In this document: positions 1-7,600 of the stretch, one piece after another
Layout of the letters: each line of letters opens with the position of its first letter
Position numbering within the stretch: the stretch's first letter is position 1
From: Hyphomonadaceae bacterium JAD_PAG50586_4
Lineage (GTDB): Bacteria > Pseudomonadota > Alphaproteobacteria > Caulobacterales > Aquidulcibacteraceae
Length of the DNA stretch: 64,000 nucleotides
Direction: 5' to 3'
Assembly (NCBI GenBank): GCA_023242925.1
Contig: CP096134.1
Location: 3,615,501-3,679,500, forward strand
Made by a program: the position numbers and the translations under genes
Notes under the pieces: generated by a model
What the model saw: the letters and a program-made list of their open reading frames with translations, nothing else
What the model was told of the DNA's origin: nothing
Database searches by the model: none

Positions 1-1
1 C

Positions 2-1135
2 GCGGCGTTGGGCGAGCGGTTTGGCTTGCGGCGCGTTTTCGCGGCGGGCGTTATCGCGTTCACCGCTGCAGCCCTGATGGCCGCGGCATCGGAGTCGTTG
101 CTTTGGCTTCTTCTTGCCCGCTTTGCTCAGGGGCTGGGCGCGAGCGCGATCCTAGCACTGGGCGTCGCATTGCTCAGATCAACGGTTTCCGACCGCTTGC
201 TCGGCGCCGCCATCGGCTGGAACGCAATGACTGTCGCGCTTGCAGCCGCCGCTGGTCCCGCCATAGGCGCTCTCGTCCTGGCAAACTTCAATTGGAATTG
301 GCTCTTCGTGTTCGAAGTGCCGCTGGGCCTGTTGGTTCTTATCGCCGCACGCGCCTTGCCGCAGGTCGCGCCCAACAGTCAGCGTTTGGATTATGCCAGC
401 ATAGCTCTCAACTTCGCAGCATTCGGACTCCTGATTCTCGGGATCAACTTAGTCGCGCTCCGTCCAGCAACGGCTGCATACGTGATCCTAGCCAGCACCT
501 TAGTCTTCGCGACTCTTGTCGCTCGTGAAGCCAATCATGCTCGGCCGCTGTTGCCGCTAGACCTTTTGCGCGGCGCCTCGTTTCGCAACTCAATCCTGGC
601 GTCGGTGCTTTGCTTTGTTGGCCAGACGGCTGGGTTGATAGCCCTGCCCTTTTACCTCCAAGCGGGCCTGGGTCTGTCGCCTCTGGTTGCTGGCTTGTAC
701 ATGACCGTGTGGCCGCTCAGCGTCGCAGGCACAGGACTCTTTGCTGGACGCTTCTCACGCTGGGCAAGCACCAGCGCCCTTTGCGTATTGGGTGGAGCAT
801 TGCTTGCTCTGGGGATGTTCGGAGTGGCGTGTTGGCCATCGAGCAGTCCCGGCCTTCTCGTACCTTTCACAATGACATCGGGGATCGGCTTCGGTCTTTT
901 TCAGATCGCCAACAACCGCAACATGTTTCTCGCAGCGCCGATGGCCCGCAGCGGTGCTGCCGGCGGAATGCAGGGGACCGCTCGTGTGCTCGGACAGGCA
1001 GGCGGCGCCGCCCTTGTTGCGCAGCTCTTCGTTTTCGTTCCGATGGACGCAGCGCCCAATCTCACGATGGGCGTGGCAGCCGCGTTCGCCTTGTCGGCGA
1101 GCGTCGTCAGCGTGTTTCAATCGAACACGCGATGA
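2..1135 (+). CDS. MFS drug exporter, DHA2-like (5' partial)
   Basis: Integral inner-membrane transporter of the major facilitator superfamily, most like the 14-helix DHA2/EmrB-QacA proton antiporters that export drugs. The reading frame is open to the window edge, and the first visible residues (LGERFGLRRVF) match MFS motif A in the loop between helices 2 and 3, so the first two helices lie outside the window. At least ten further hydrophobic segments follow, with short charged loops. The substrate cannot be inferred. It is followed after 38 bp by a CPBP protease gene on the same strand and may share a transcript with it. Confidence 0.85.
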   Translation, partial: AALGERFGLRRVFAAGVIAFTAAALMAAASESLLWLLLARFAQGLGASAILALGVALLRSTVSDRLLGAAIGWNAMTVALAAAAGPAIGALVLANFNWNWLFVFEVPLGLLVLIAARALPQVAPNSQRLDYASIALNFAAFGLLILGINLVALRPATAAYVILASTLVFATLVAREANHARPLLPLDLLRGASFRNSILASVLCFVGQTAGLIALPFYLQAGLGLSPLVAGLYMTVWPLSVAGTGLFAGRFSRWASTSALCVLGGALLALGMFGVACWPSSSPGLLVPFTMTSGIGFGLFQIANNRNMFLAAPMARSGAAGGMQGTARVLGQAGGAALVAQLFVFVPMDAAPNLTMGVAAAFALSASVVSVFQSNTR

Positions 1136-1173
1136 ACGCCCACTTTCAATAAGCGCTTCTCAGGAAACAGGCC

Positions 1174-2037
1174 ATGCCGACTTTGACGGGAATATTCCTC
1201 AACAGCAAAAAGCGGCTCCACAATGGGTGGTGGATCGTTATTTTCTTCGCGTTGCTAGCCACGCTTCTACTGCCAGCGCTGCTGGTATCGATTCAAATGC
1301 ATCATCAACTTTCGGTGTGGGAACAGGCTGGCATCATCTTGATCGCTACGCTGATCGTTCAATTCTTGCGAAAGAGATCGATTTCCGAAGTCACCGGTGA
1401 GCCGAACGCCCTCGCGCTAAGGGATCTGGGAGTGGGCATCGCATTTGGTTTCTTGCTGATGGCTGCACCCGCCGCAACGCTGTGGTGTGGAGGCTTCGTC
1501 CACTTCTCACTCACGCCGTTACAGGCGGAACGCATCTTGGCCGCCGTGGTACTGATGGCCGCTGTAGCGATCGCCGAAGAACTGCTTTTTCGCGGCGTGA
1601 TATTTCAGAGGTTGGTCGCTGCTGTGGGTGAATGGCCGGCACAGATCGTCATCGGGCTACTCTTTGTGCTAACCCACCTCGGAAATCCGGGAATGGATGG
1701 CGCTACCAAGGCGTGGGCAGGAGCAAACATCTTTCTCGCATCCATTCTTTTTGGAAAGGCATTCTTGCGCTCAAAGGGTTTAGCGCTCCCCATCGGCTTG
1801 CACTTCATGGCGAACGTCACTCAGGGCGTCGTGCTCGGCTTCGGTGTCAGCGGCAATGACACAGCGAGTTTGCTCTCCTCGCAGTTCACGATTGATGCGC
1901 CTTGGCTCACTGGGGGAGCGTTTGGCTTAGAGGCTAGTCTGCCCGGCCTGATCGCCCTGTCGCTGATGCTCGCGTACTTCGTTTTCAGCACGGACCCAAG
2001 ACAAGGTAGCGGCTGGTCAATTGAGAACAAGAACTGA
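1174..2037 (+). CDS. CPBP family intramembrane glutamic endopeptidase
   Basis: A 287-residue membrane protein of the CPBP/Abi (Rce1-like) family, which cleaves membrane-anchored substrates. The family signatures are visible: EELLFRG (paired glutamates plus arginine) near residue 135, a His in the THLGNPG segment, and a conserved LHFMANV segment near residue 210. About seven hydrophobic helices are present. The ATG start is preceded by AGGAAAC. In bacteria this family is linked to bacteriocin self-immunity and protein maturation; the substrate here is unknown. Neighbouring the exporter suggests, but does not show, a peptide-handling role. Confidence 0.88.
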   Translation: MPTLTGIFLNSKKRLHNGWWIVIFFALLATLLLPALLVSIQMHHQLSVWEQAGIILIATLIVQFLRKRSISEVTGEPNALALRDLGVGIAFGFLLMAAPAATLWCGGFVHFSLTPLQAERILAAVVLMAAVAIAEELLFRGVIFQRLVAAVGEWPAQIVIGLLFVLTHLGNPGMDGATKAWAGANIFLASILFGKAFLRSKGLALPIGLHFMANVTQGVVLGFGVSGNDTASLLSSQFTIDAPWLTGGAFGLEASLPGLIALSLMLAYFVFSTDPRQGSGWSIENKN

Positions 2038-2227
2038 CCAATCGTTCATCCTAATAACGGTCCTTCCCGCTCGATCGTCGCAAAGCGGACGCGGTCGGTC
2101 TGCTGATCGCCAACAGCGGACGTTCGCGTGTCAGACAGGCTGGACGCCACACAAGCGCAGGAGCTGCCACGCGGCTTCAAGGCGATTGTACGCAGGTCAA
2201 TCCCTCTCGTCTCGATTGGCCGCGAGT

Positions 2228-3166
2228 TCACAAACAATCGCCTCGCGCCAGGTAGCGCCCGTTGAAGGTCAAATGGACAGGATCACCGCCAAAAGATGGT
2301 GTCGAACCGATTGCGCGCTGCACGCTCACATGCAGATGCGGCTCGTCCGTTGCCCCGGTGTTGCCGACTTCGCCTAAGGCATCGCCGACTTGAATCTGTT
2401 GACCAGTCGCGACGCTCACCGAGCCTTGCCTCAAATGCGCAAGGAGCACCTCATAGCCCCCACAACTCAGAACCACATGGTTGCCGGCCATCGCCGAAAG
2501 GTCCGCAACGCCCGCAGGCTGGTCCGCCACTCCATCACGCGCTGTCGCGACTTCACCTGCGCAAGGCGCCACGATTGGAGCGCCGAAAATCCGGTAGCTC
2601 TGGGGGTCGGTCGGCGCAGGACGCCACCACTGCTCATTGGTCGTGCGAAATCCGAGGGGCGAGCGAGCAATGAAGTCCGCCCCGTAACTTTGTCCCCTAT
2701 ACGCTTGCTTGCCGACGGCCAACGTCTCCCGGTGAAAGTTGAGCACCGGAGAAGCGCCGCCGCTTATGACACAATAGCCATCGCCAACCAGCGGCGCCGC
2801 CAGATCCAGCGTGTCGCCGCTGGGCTTGATCCGGCCCGCGAGGCCCTGCCAAATCAGCGCGCCGCCTAAGCTTGTCCACACTAGAACACCACCGAGCAAA
2901 ACGGCGTGACGAAGTGCTCCGGGCGCAAGGGCGTCCTCCCTGCGCCGCCAGACCCGATAGCCGAGCATCGCGTACGGGATGCCCACCAACCCGAGCGCCC
3001 AGCGAGGTGGGTAAATCCAAAAGCCTGTCAACGCGACACCCAAGAGAGCGAGCCCGGCGGCGCCAACTGCGGCCAGCGCCCACACCGGGGTCGAGGTGCG
3101 CTGAAGCGCCAACCACACTAGGGGCCCACCAAGCAAGACCGCTTGCACCAGCAAAATCGCCGACAT
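2228..3166 (-). CDS. M23-family peptidase with N-terminal membrane domain
   Basis: 312 residues if the ATG at 3166 is used; it has a GGGGAG ribosome-binding site. The frame can extend to a TTG at 3208. Four hydrophobic helices occupy residues 1-110, followed by a LytM/M23-like fold: APIVAPCAGEV, GNHVVLSCGGYEVLLAHL, GDALGEVGNTG and EPHLHVSV. The last two match the M23 core with the HLH zinc ligand pair. The usual upstream HxxxD ligand motif is not clear, so catalytic competence is uncertain. Family members hydrolyse peptidoglycan cross-links. It is convergent with the CPBP gene. Confidence 0.75.
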   Translation of the reverse strand: MSAILLVQAVLLGGPLVWLALQRTSTPVWALAAVGAAGLALLGVALTGFWIYPPRWALGLVGIPYAMLGYRVWRRREDALAPGALRHAVLLGGVLVWTSLGGALIWQGLAGRIKPSGDTLDLAAPLVGDGYCVISGGASPVLNFHRETLAVGKQAYRGQSYGADFIARSPLGFRTTNEQWWRPAPTDPQSYRIFGAPIVAPCAGEVATARDGVADQPAGVADLSAMAGNHVVLSCGGYEVLLAHLRQGSVSVATGQQIQVGDALGEVGNTGATDEPHLHVSVQRAIGSTPSFGGDPVHLTFNGRYLARGDCL

Positions 3167-3315
3167 CCGCGGCTCCCCGTTCAAATTTAAGAAGGCTGAC
3201 CGAGACAAGCATCGACCTTCAATGCAGCCTGCGCTCTATCACGCGCTCAGGGTTGCGACGGCTCAAAGAGAATGGAAATAACGCGGCGCAAGCGTAAGCC
3301 GCTGCTTGATCCCGA

Positions 3316-4868
3316 GGCTGTGTGAAAACGGCAAATCACTTCATGCTCTGATGGTCGTCACGGAGACGCCTCATGAGCCGATTTGTCGAAGGCGAACAAC
3401 GCTCTCAGCTTACTCTACTGCCCGCGAGCCTAGAAGAATACGTGGACGCGGAAAATCCGGTCCGCGTGGTCGATGTGTTCATCGAAGAACTCGATCTCAC
3501 GACGCTGGGCTTCTCGGGGCCCGCCCCGACGGGCCGCCCCGGCTATCACCCCGCCACCCTGCTCAAGATCTATCTCTACGGCTACCTCAACCGCATCCAA
3601 TCCAGCCGGCGCCTAGAGCGCGAGGCCAATCGCAACGTCGAGCTGATGTGGCTCACCGGGCGACTTGCGCCGGACTTCAAAACCATCGCCGATTTCCGCA
3701 AAGACAACGGCCCCGCAATCCAAGCGGTCTGCGCGCGCTTCATCGCCATTTGCGGACAGATCGGATTGTTTAGTCACGCTGTGGCTGCGATCGACGGCGC
3801 TAAGTTCAAGGCAGTGAATTCGCGCGATCGCAACTTCACCCGCGGCAAACTTAAACGGCGCATGGAGCAAATCTCCGAAAGCATCGAACGCTACCTGCAG
3901 GCGCTCGATGCTGCAGATGTCCAGGAAGGTGATCGGGCCGAAGCCAAGTCGGCGCGTTTAACCGATAAAATCGCTGCAATGCGCGCCAGACTGGGCGAGC
4001 TCCAGCAACTTGAAGCCCAGGTGCTCGAAGCGCCGGACCTCCAAATCTCTCTCACCGATCCCGATGCGCGCGCTATGGCTACCAACATGCGCGGCGCCAG
4101 CGTCGTGGGCTACAATGTGCAGGCCGCTGTCGATGCGGAGCACCACCTCATCGTGGCGCATGAAGTGACCAATGTCGTCGTCGATCGAACCCTACTCGCG
4201 CCGATGGCGGAGAAAACCAAAGCGGCGATGGGTGTCGAACAGCTCGAAGCGCTGGCCGACCGCGGCTATTTCAGCGGCGAGCAGATCCGCGCCTGCGAGG
4301 AGTCGGCGTCACGCCATTGGTGCCGAAGCCCCTTACATCGAACGCGAAAGCCGCCGGTCGATTTGGCAAAGACGATTTCACCTATCTCGCCGATCAGAAT
4401 GCATATCGTTGCCCGGCGAACGAGCTGCTCACTTATCGACATGCCACCGTCGAAAATGGCCTAACGCTTTATCTCTACTACACCACCAAGTGCGGCAGCT
4501 GCCCGTTGCGATCTAAATGCACCACCGGGAAAGAACGACGCGTGCGGCGCTGGGAGCATGAGCATGTCGTTGAAGCGAACTTGAAGCGCCTAGAGATGAA
4601 GCCTGACGCGATGACCATCAGACGACGAACGGTCGAACACACCTTCGGCACGCTCAAATCGTGGATGGGACACACCCACTTCCTGACCAGAAGACTTGAA
4701 AACGTCAAAACGGAAATGAGTTTATGCGTCCTGGCTTATAACCTGAAGCGGATGATGGCGATCATGGGCGCAGGCCCGCTCACCGCCGCCATCCGCGCGT
4801 GATAAACCGCGCGCGTCCTCTGCGCCCGCGCGCCGTACGCCGATCAGAGTACGCGTTTTCACACAGCC
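3316..4868 (+). mobile_element. IS1182-family insertion sequence
   Basis: Perfect 15-bp terminal inverted repeats, GGCTGTGTGAAAACG at 3316-3330 and its reverse complement at 4854-4868, flank an IS1182-type transposase frame. No clear target duplication is seen. The element sits just downstream of the rsr stop codon. Confidence 0.85.
3373..4802 (+). pseudogene. IS1182 transposase, frameshifted
   Basis: The N-terminal frame (3373 to ~4305) and C-terminal frame (~4306-4802) together make a full-length IS1182-type DDE transposase of about 475 residues. The early part contains the DUF772-like region (GRPGYHPATLLKIYLYGYLNR) and a DDE core beginning AIDGAKFKAVNSRD. The late part contains the CPLRSKCT cysteine motif and the YRRRTVEHTFGTLKSWMG-like helix with the last acidic residue. 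The break lies in a GG run near 4303-4308, where one missing G restores EESGVTPLVPKP. It could be a real inactivating mutation or a homopolymer sequencing error. Confidence 0.8.
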
Positions 4869-4961
4869 ACTCCCAGTAGGAGACCTCAGCCACATGCGGC
4901 CAGATAGCGGACATTCCCTGGGGCAACACGCGCTTGGGCCCGCTTGCCGCGGGCCCAAGCC

Positions 4962-6284
4962 TTAGTCGACCGCCTCGCTGGAGATGATCCAATCGAGAAT
5001 CTTCTCCGAGAACCCGTCGATACGGCGCCAATCACCGAAGCCGACGCCGTGCTGGTACGACGCGACGTTGACCATGTAACCAACGCCCTTCGGCGCGTCG
5101 ACACGGTCGTGCGATTGTTCGTCGGTGAAGACGATCAGACGTGCGCCCTTCTGGTCCACTTCGGCGATCGCCTTGCCGAGGTACGTCCCGCCGTGCGGTT
5201 GCGACGTAACGATCGCATCGCGCAGAGCGAAGCCGCGGCGCGCCGCAACCTTCTTCACGCGATCCGAGAAAGTGAACACCTCCACGTCCTCGCCGATTTC
5301 ACGCGCCAGCACGGCCAAACCGCACGCAGCGTCGAGACGGCGCATCGTCGAACGGCCCGAGATCACGGAATCCATGGATCCCGAAACGTCAACCAAGAGC
5401 CGCGTCTTGCCCGTAAGCTTGGCGTGACCCTCGATCGAACGGAACATGGCGTGTTCCAGTTCGGGTTCGAGGTCCGGCGCGTGCTGTGCCGCCGCGATGA
5501 AGCGATAAGGCAACACGCGGTCGGTGCGCATCTCGTCGAGCGCCTTGCCGATCGTCTGCTTTGCGACGCCAGCGATTTGCATGCCGCGAAGGTTACGCAA
5601 CAGCGCAAGCGCGCCGAGCTTCTTCTCAGCAATCAAGCGCTCGAACGTTTCCTTCTTGTCCGCGCCGCCCGAAAGACCGACCTCCCAGGTGTCGGCTGCG
5701 GTCAGTTTGCCATCGACAAGCTGCTTCCACACTTTCTCCTGGGCCTCGCCTTTCGGCTTGGCGTGGGTGATGAACAGCACGTCGCGCAGACGCACAGCAC
5801 CGTCACGGTCGTACTTGGCGAGCTGGTAAGCGTCGAACTTCGCGAACGCCCGCGCCAAACCCTTTTTGGCTTGCGCCGAGACCGCCGCTTTCTTGCGTTG
5901 CTGCATCGGTCCAAGCGCGTCCGCCCAGTAGATGGCGAGGAATTCGGTCAGTTCGTCCGGACGCTGGATCACGCGCTCAAGGGTGTCAGCCACGAGACCA
6001 CGGTGGGTTTCATGACGCGCCATCTCGCGCACGAGCAAAAGCGGCGCATGACGCAGCTTCATGTCTTCGCGCGCTTCGATTGCCATCGCCGCGACAGCCT
6101 GCGCCTTCACCTTCGGCACCAGCGCGCTGATGCGTTGAGCGACGGCGACACCATCTTCGTAGAACTGGTCTTCCCAGAGCATGCAGTTCATCAGCGTCCG
6201 GCGCAGTTGCGCTTCAGGCGTGAACGCGCGGCCTTTCGCGGCTTCATGCGTGCGCACAGCCTGGGGTTTGTTGATCTTCACCAT
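4962..6284 (-). CDS. rsr: TROVE-domain RNA-binding protein, Ro60/Rsr orthologue
   Basis: A 440-residue protein with a TROVE HEAT-repeat ring (residues ~10-290) followed by a vWA-like domain whose MIDAS motif is DVSGSMD near residue 305; FTFSD and a TDEQSHD segment follow. Bacterial Ro orthologues bind structured and misfolded RNAs, are tethered by Y RNAs to exonucleases such as PNPase, and take part in rRNA and tRNA turnover. The ATG at 6284 has AGGTGA about 8 nt upstream. Immediately upstream on the same strand lies an array of Y-RNA-like units (6352-7126), with only a 67-nt leader between them, so the RNAs and protein are probably co-expressed. Cytoplasmic. An IS1182 element lies just downstream. 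Confidence 0.93.
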   Translation of the reverse strand: MVKINKPQAVRTHEAAKGRAFTPEAQLRRTLMNCMLWEDQFYEDGVAVAQRISALVPKVKAQAVAAMAIEAREDMKLRHAPLLLVREMARHETHRGLVADTLERVIQRPDELTEFLAIYWADALGPMQQRKKAAVSAQAKKGLARAFAKFDAYQLAKYDRDGAVRLRDVLFITHAKPKGEAQEKVWKQLVDGKLTAADTWEVGLSGGADKKETFERLIAEKKLGALALLRNLRGMQIAGVAKQTIGKALDEMRTDRVLPYRFIAAAQHAPDLEPELEHAMFRSIEGHAKLTGKTRLLVDVSGSMDSVISGRSTMRRLDAACGLAVLAREIGEDVEVFTFSDRVKKVAARRGFALRDAIVTSQPHGGTYLGKAIAEVDQKGARLIVFTDEQSHDRVDAPKGVGYMVNVASYQHGVGFGDWRRIDGFSEKILDWIISSEAVD

Positions 6285-6322
6285 CGCATTTCACCTACAC
6301 TTCCTACTCCATCATCATTCCG

Positions 6323-6343
6323 CGCCGGCGACAATCGCCGGCG
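6323..6343 (-). other. 9-bp hairpin between Y-RNA array and rsr
   Basis: A perfect inverted repeat CGCCGGCGA with a 3-nt loop lies in the rsr leader, between the last Y-RNA unit and the start codon. No T run follows on the minus strand. It is therefore more likely a processing or stability stem than an intrinsic terminator. Confidence 0.55.
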
Positions 6344-6351
6344 AATACGTC

Positions 6352-6480
6352 AGCCCGGGGAACGCACGAGACCGTCCGTGCTCTACCAACTGAGCTACAG
6401 GTCCATAGAAGACCTGGCGGGACTCGAACCCGCGACCACGCGATTAACAGTCGAAGTAACGGATCTCTTCACCACCGGCT
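6352..6480 (-). ncRNA. Y-RNA-like unit Y6 with permuted tRNA module
   Basis: Read 6480 to 6352. The 5' end has GCCGGTGGTGAAG and the 3' end has CGTTCCCCGGGC; these pair into a Ro-binding-type stem. Inside, in order: an anticodon-arm-like piece with the 7-nt loop CUGUUAA closed by CGA/UCG, as in tRNA-Asn(GUU); a T arm with stem GCGGG/CCCGC and loop TTCGAGT; a 6-bp acceptor stem CAGGTC/GACCTG closed by a 7-nt loop; then a canonical D arm (GCTC AGTTGGTA GAGC). The acceptor is closed and the outer ends open at the anticodon side, as in the tRNA-mimic module of bacterial Y RNAs. It is the unit nearest rsr. Confidence 0.85.
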
Positions 6481-6528
6481 GACGCGGATTGGCGGTCACC
6501 ACCGCCAAACTTCGTTATCCAAGGCGTC

Positions 6529-6593
6529 AACCGGGGAACGCTTCGACATCCGCGCTCTTTGCACGAAGTAGCGGAAGTCTTCACCACCGATTG
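6529..6593 (-). ncRNA. Minimal Y-RNA-like hairpin Y5
   Basis: A 65-nt unit, read 6593 to 6529, starting AATCGGTGGTGAAG and ending GTTCCCCGGTT. The ends pair (AAUCGG with CCGGUU). A second inner stem of about nine pairs encloses a short loop containing TACTTCG. There is no T or D arm. It has the same end motifs as its larger neighbours. Confidence 0.72.
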
Positions 6594-6602
6594 ACCTCGG
6601 AT

Positions 6603-6699
6603 GGCGGGGAACGATCGAAACCGCGAACCCTCCTTGCGGAGGTCCGTGCGGGCGTCCGCCCAACACAGTCCCGAAGAACGCGATCTCTTCACCACCGCC
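6603..6699 (-). ncRNA. Y-RNA-like unit Y4, branched, without D arm
   Basis: A 97-nt unit, read 6699 to 6603. The ends GGCGG/CCGCC pair, and GATCG/CGATC extends the stem after the GGTGGTGAAG and GTTCCCC motifs. Internally there are two hairpins: GGGCG/CGCCC, and CCTCC-GCAA-GGAGG with a GNRA loop. It has no recognisable D or T arm, so its module differs from Y3 and Y6. Confidence 0.72.
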
Positions 6700-6715
6700 A
6701 AACTGGCAAGCCCCA

Positions 6716-6868
6716 CCGGGGAACATGCGAAATCTGAGACGCTGCGCAGCTTGCGCTTTGCAGCACGCGCTCTCCCACTGAGCTACACATTCACTTGCGT
6801 GAACGCGGCGGGGCTCGAACCCGCGACCACGTCGTTATGAGCGATGTAACAGATATCTTCACCACCGA
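6716..6868 (-). ncRNA. Y-RNA-like unit Y3 with near-complete permuted tRNA
   Basis: Read 6868 to 6716. After TCGGTGGTGAAG comes a CUCAUAAC stretch like a CAU anticodon loop, then a T arm (GCGGG TTCGAGC CCCGC). A perfect 7-bp acceptor-like stem CGTTCAC/GTGAATG follows, capped by the GNRA tetraloop GCAA, and then a D arm (GCTC AGTGGGA GAGC). A further hairpin-forming segment and GTTCCCCGG close the unit. The capped acceptor cannot be aminoacylated, which argues against a working tRNA gene and for a tRNA mimic of the YrlA type. Confidence 0.87.
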
Positions 6869-6884
6869 AGAGCCATCCGTTTTT

Positions 6885-7052
6885 GTCGGGGAACGGGCGA
6901 GCACGGGCCAAGCCACGCCATCGCAAAGCATTTCTGCTTGAGCACGCGACACGACGGCCCTCGCGAGGTCGCCTCCACGCTACGATGCATGTACCGGTTG
7001 GATTCGAACCAACTTTATCCGGCGCGAAGTATCCGAACTCCTCACCACCGAC
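6885..7052 (-). ncRNA. Y-RNA-like unit Y2 with T arm
   Basis: A 168-nt unit, read 7052 to 6885. The ends GTCGG/CCGAC pair, and the 5' motif is the variant GGTGGTGAGG. It contains an ideal T arm (GTTGG TTCGAAT CCAAC) followed by an acceptor-like stem CGGTAC/GTAGCG with one mismatch and a 7-nt loop. The D-arm position holds a CCTC/GAGG hairpin instead of a canonical D arm. It is the longest and most diverged tRNA-like unit of the array. Confidence 0.78.
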
Positions 7053-7062
7053 AAACTTGTAT

Positions 7063-7126
7063 CCAGGGGAACGGCCGGCGCGGCCTTTGGTTTTCAGACG
7101 AAGGATTCCGCGCCTTCACCACCTGG
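7063..7126 (-). ncRNA. Minimal Y-RNA-like hairpin Y1
   Basis: The first unit of the array, 64 nt, read 7126 to 7063. The ends CCAGG/CCTGG pair and the motifs are TGGTGAAGG and CGTTCCCC. An inner perfect 7-bp stem GGCGCGG/CCGCGCC encloses an unstructured loop of about 24 nt. There is no tRNA-like arm. Its 5' end coincides with the transcription start predicted from the promoter at 7130-7159. Confidence 0.72.
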
Positions 7127-7129
7127 AAT

Positions 7130-7159
7130 TTAAAACTCTCCTTTGTTTCCGCATGACAA
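7130..7159 (-). promoter_or_regulatory. Candidate promoter of the Y-RNA/rsr unit
   Basis: On the minus strand, TTGTCA (7154-7159) and TTTTAA (7130-7135) are separated by 18 bp and end a few bases before Y1. No sigma-54 element of the kind used by RtcR-controlled RNA-repair operons was found near it. Confidence 0.5.
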
Positions 7160-7181
7160 AGGCTTCGGAGAGGCTGGAAAC

Positions 7182-7215
7182 AAAAACCCCTCCGGAGCGT
7201 GGCTCTGGAGGGGTT
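7182..7215 (-). terminator. Intrinsic terminator upstream of the Y-RNA array
   Basis: On the minus strand CCCCTCC pairs with GGAGGGG, an inner GAGC/GCTC extends the stem around a CAC loop, and TTTTT follows. It would stop transcription arriving from 7217 and above, isolating the Y-RNA promoter. Confidence 0.85.
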
Positions 7216-7260
7216 CGGAGACTCGAACATTCGAAATGGGATCAACCCATCTCGCCTCCA
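7206..7260 (-). other. Three-way-junction-like structured segment
   Basis: The outer pair TGGAGG/CCTCCA encloses an ATGGG/CCCAT hairpin and a TTCG/CGAA-flanked arm containing a TTCGAGT stretch like a T loop. It sits directly before the terminator on the minus strand, so it may be the 3' part of another small RNA. No family was recognised. Confidence 0.35.
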
Positions 7261-7600
7261 TGAGAAAGCGCGCGTGTGTCGCCGTCGACCTGAGCATTCC
7301 GCTCAAGCGCGCATGGCGACCAGGCGATAAAATTCAAACTGGCTTTCATTTCCACTTTCTCATTTTCGCGCGCGGTCAGTGCACGCGAAGGGGCGGGTGT
7401 ATGATCCTCGATCCTGGCGGCGTCAAGGCAAAATCCCGTATCCCGAAATGTTTTCTGAAGACATGTGCCGAAGCTGTATGAACTGCGACGGTCTTCATTC
7501 AGAACTCGAAAACGCGCTTTGCCATGCAGGCGCACGCGGGTGTTCGATCCCATTTTCGGACTCTGTCGCGTCCCGGCCCGTGAGCAGACGTCCGCCATGG
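7261..7600. other. Gene-poor spacer
   Basis: No convincing coding frame is present here. On the minus strand a GCGCGC/GCGCGC pair (about 7268-7313) encloses a TGAGC/GCTCA hairpin, which could belong to the same unassigned transcript that ends at the terminator at 7182-7215. Confidence 0.4.

Noticed and set aside
3300..4880. Target-site duplication of the IS1182 element
   Set aside because: The bases flanking the inverted repeats (CCCGA and ACTCC) do not match, so none is claimed.
4944..6482. A 512-codon plus-strand ORF opposite rsr
   Set aside because: It is the antisense shadow of the well-supported TROVE gene and has no recognisable domain.
6352..7052. Ordinary tRNA genes at 6350-7050
   Set aside because: T arm, acceptor and D arm occur in permuted order and the acceptor is closed by a loop (GCAA in Y3), so no free 3' CCA end exists.
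6352..7126. Permuted two-piece tmRNA (ssrA)
   Set aside because: There is no proteolysis-tag reading frame, several units are repeated, and canonical D arms are present, unlike tmRNA.
6600..7200. Sigma-54 promoter or RtcR site for the rsr locus
   Set aside because: No GG-N10-GC element of the right spacing was seen; the better candidate is the sigma-70-like pair at 7130-7159.
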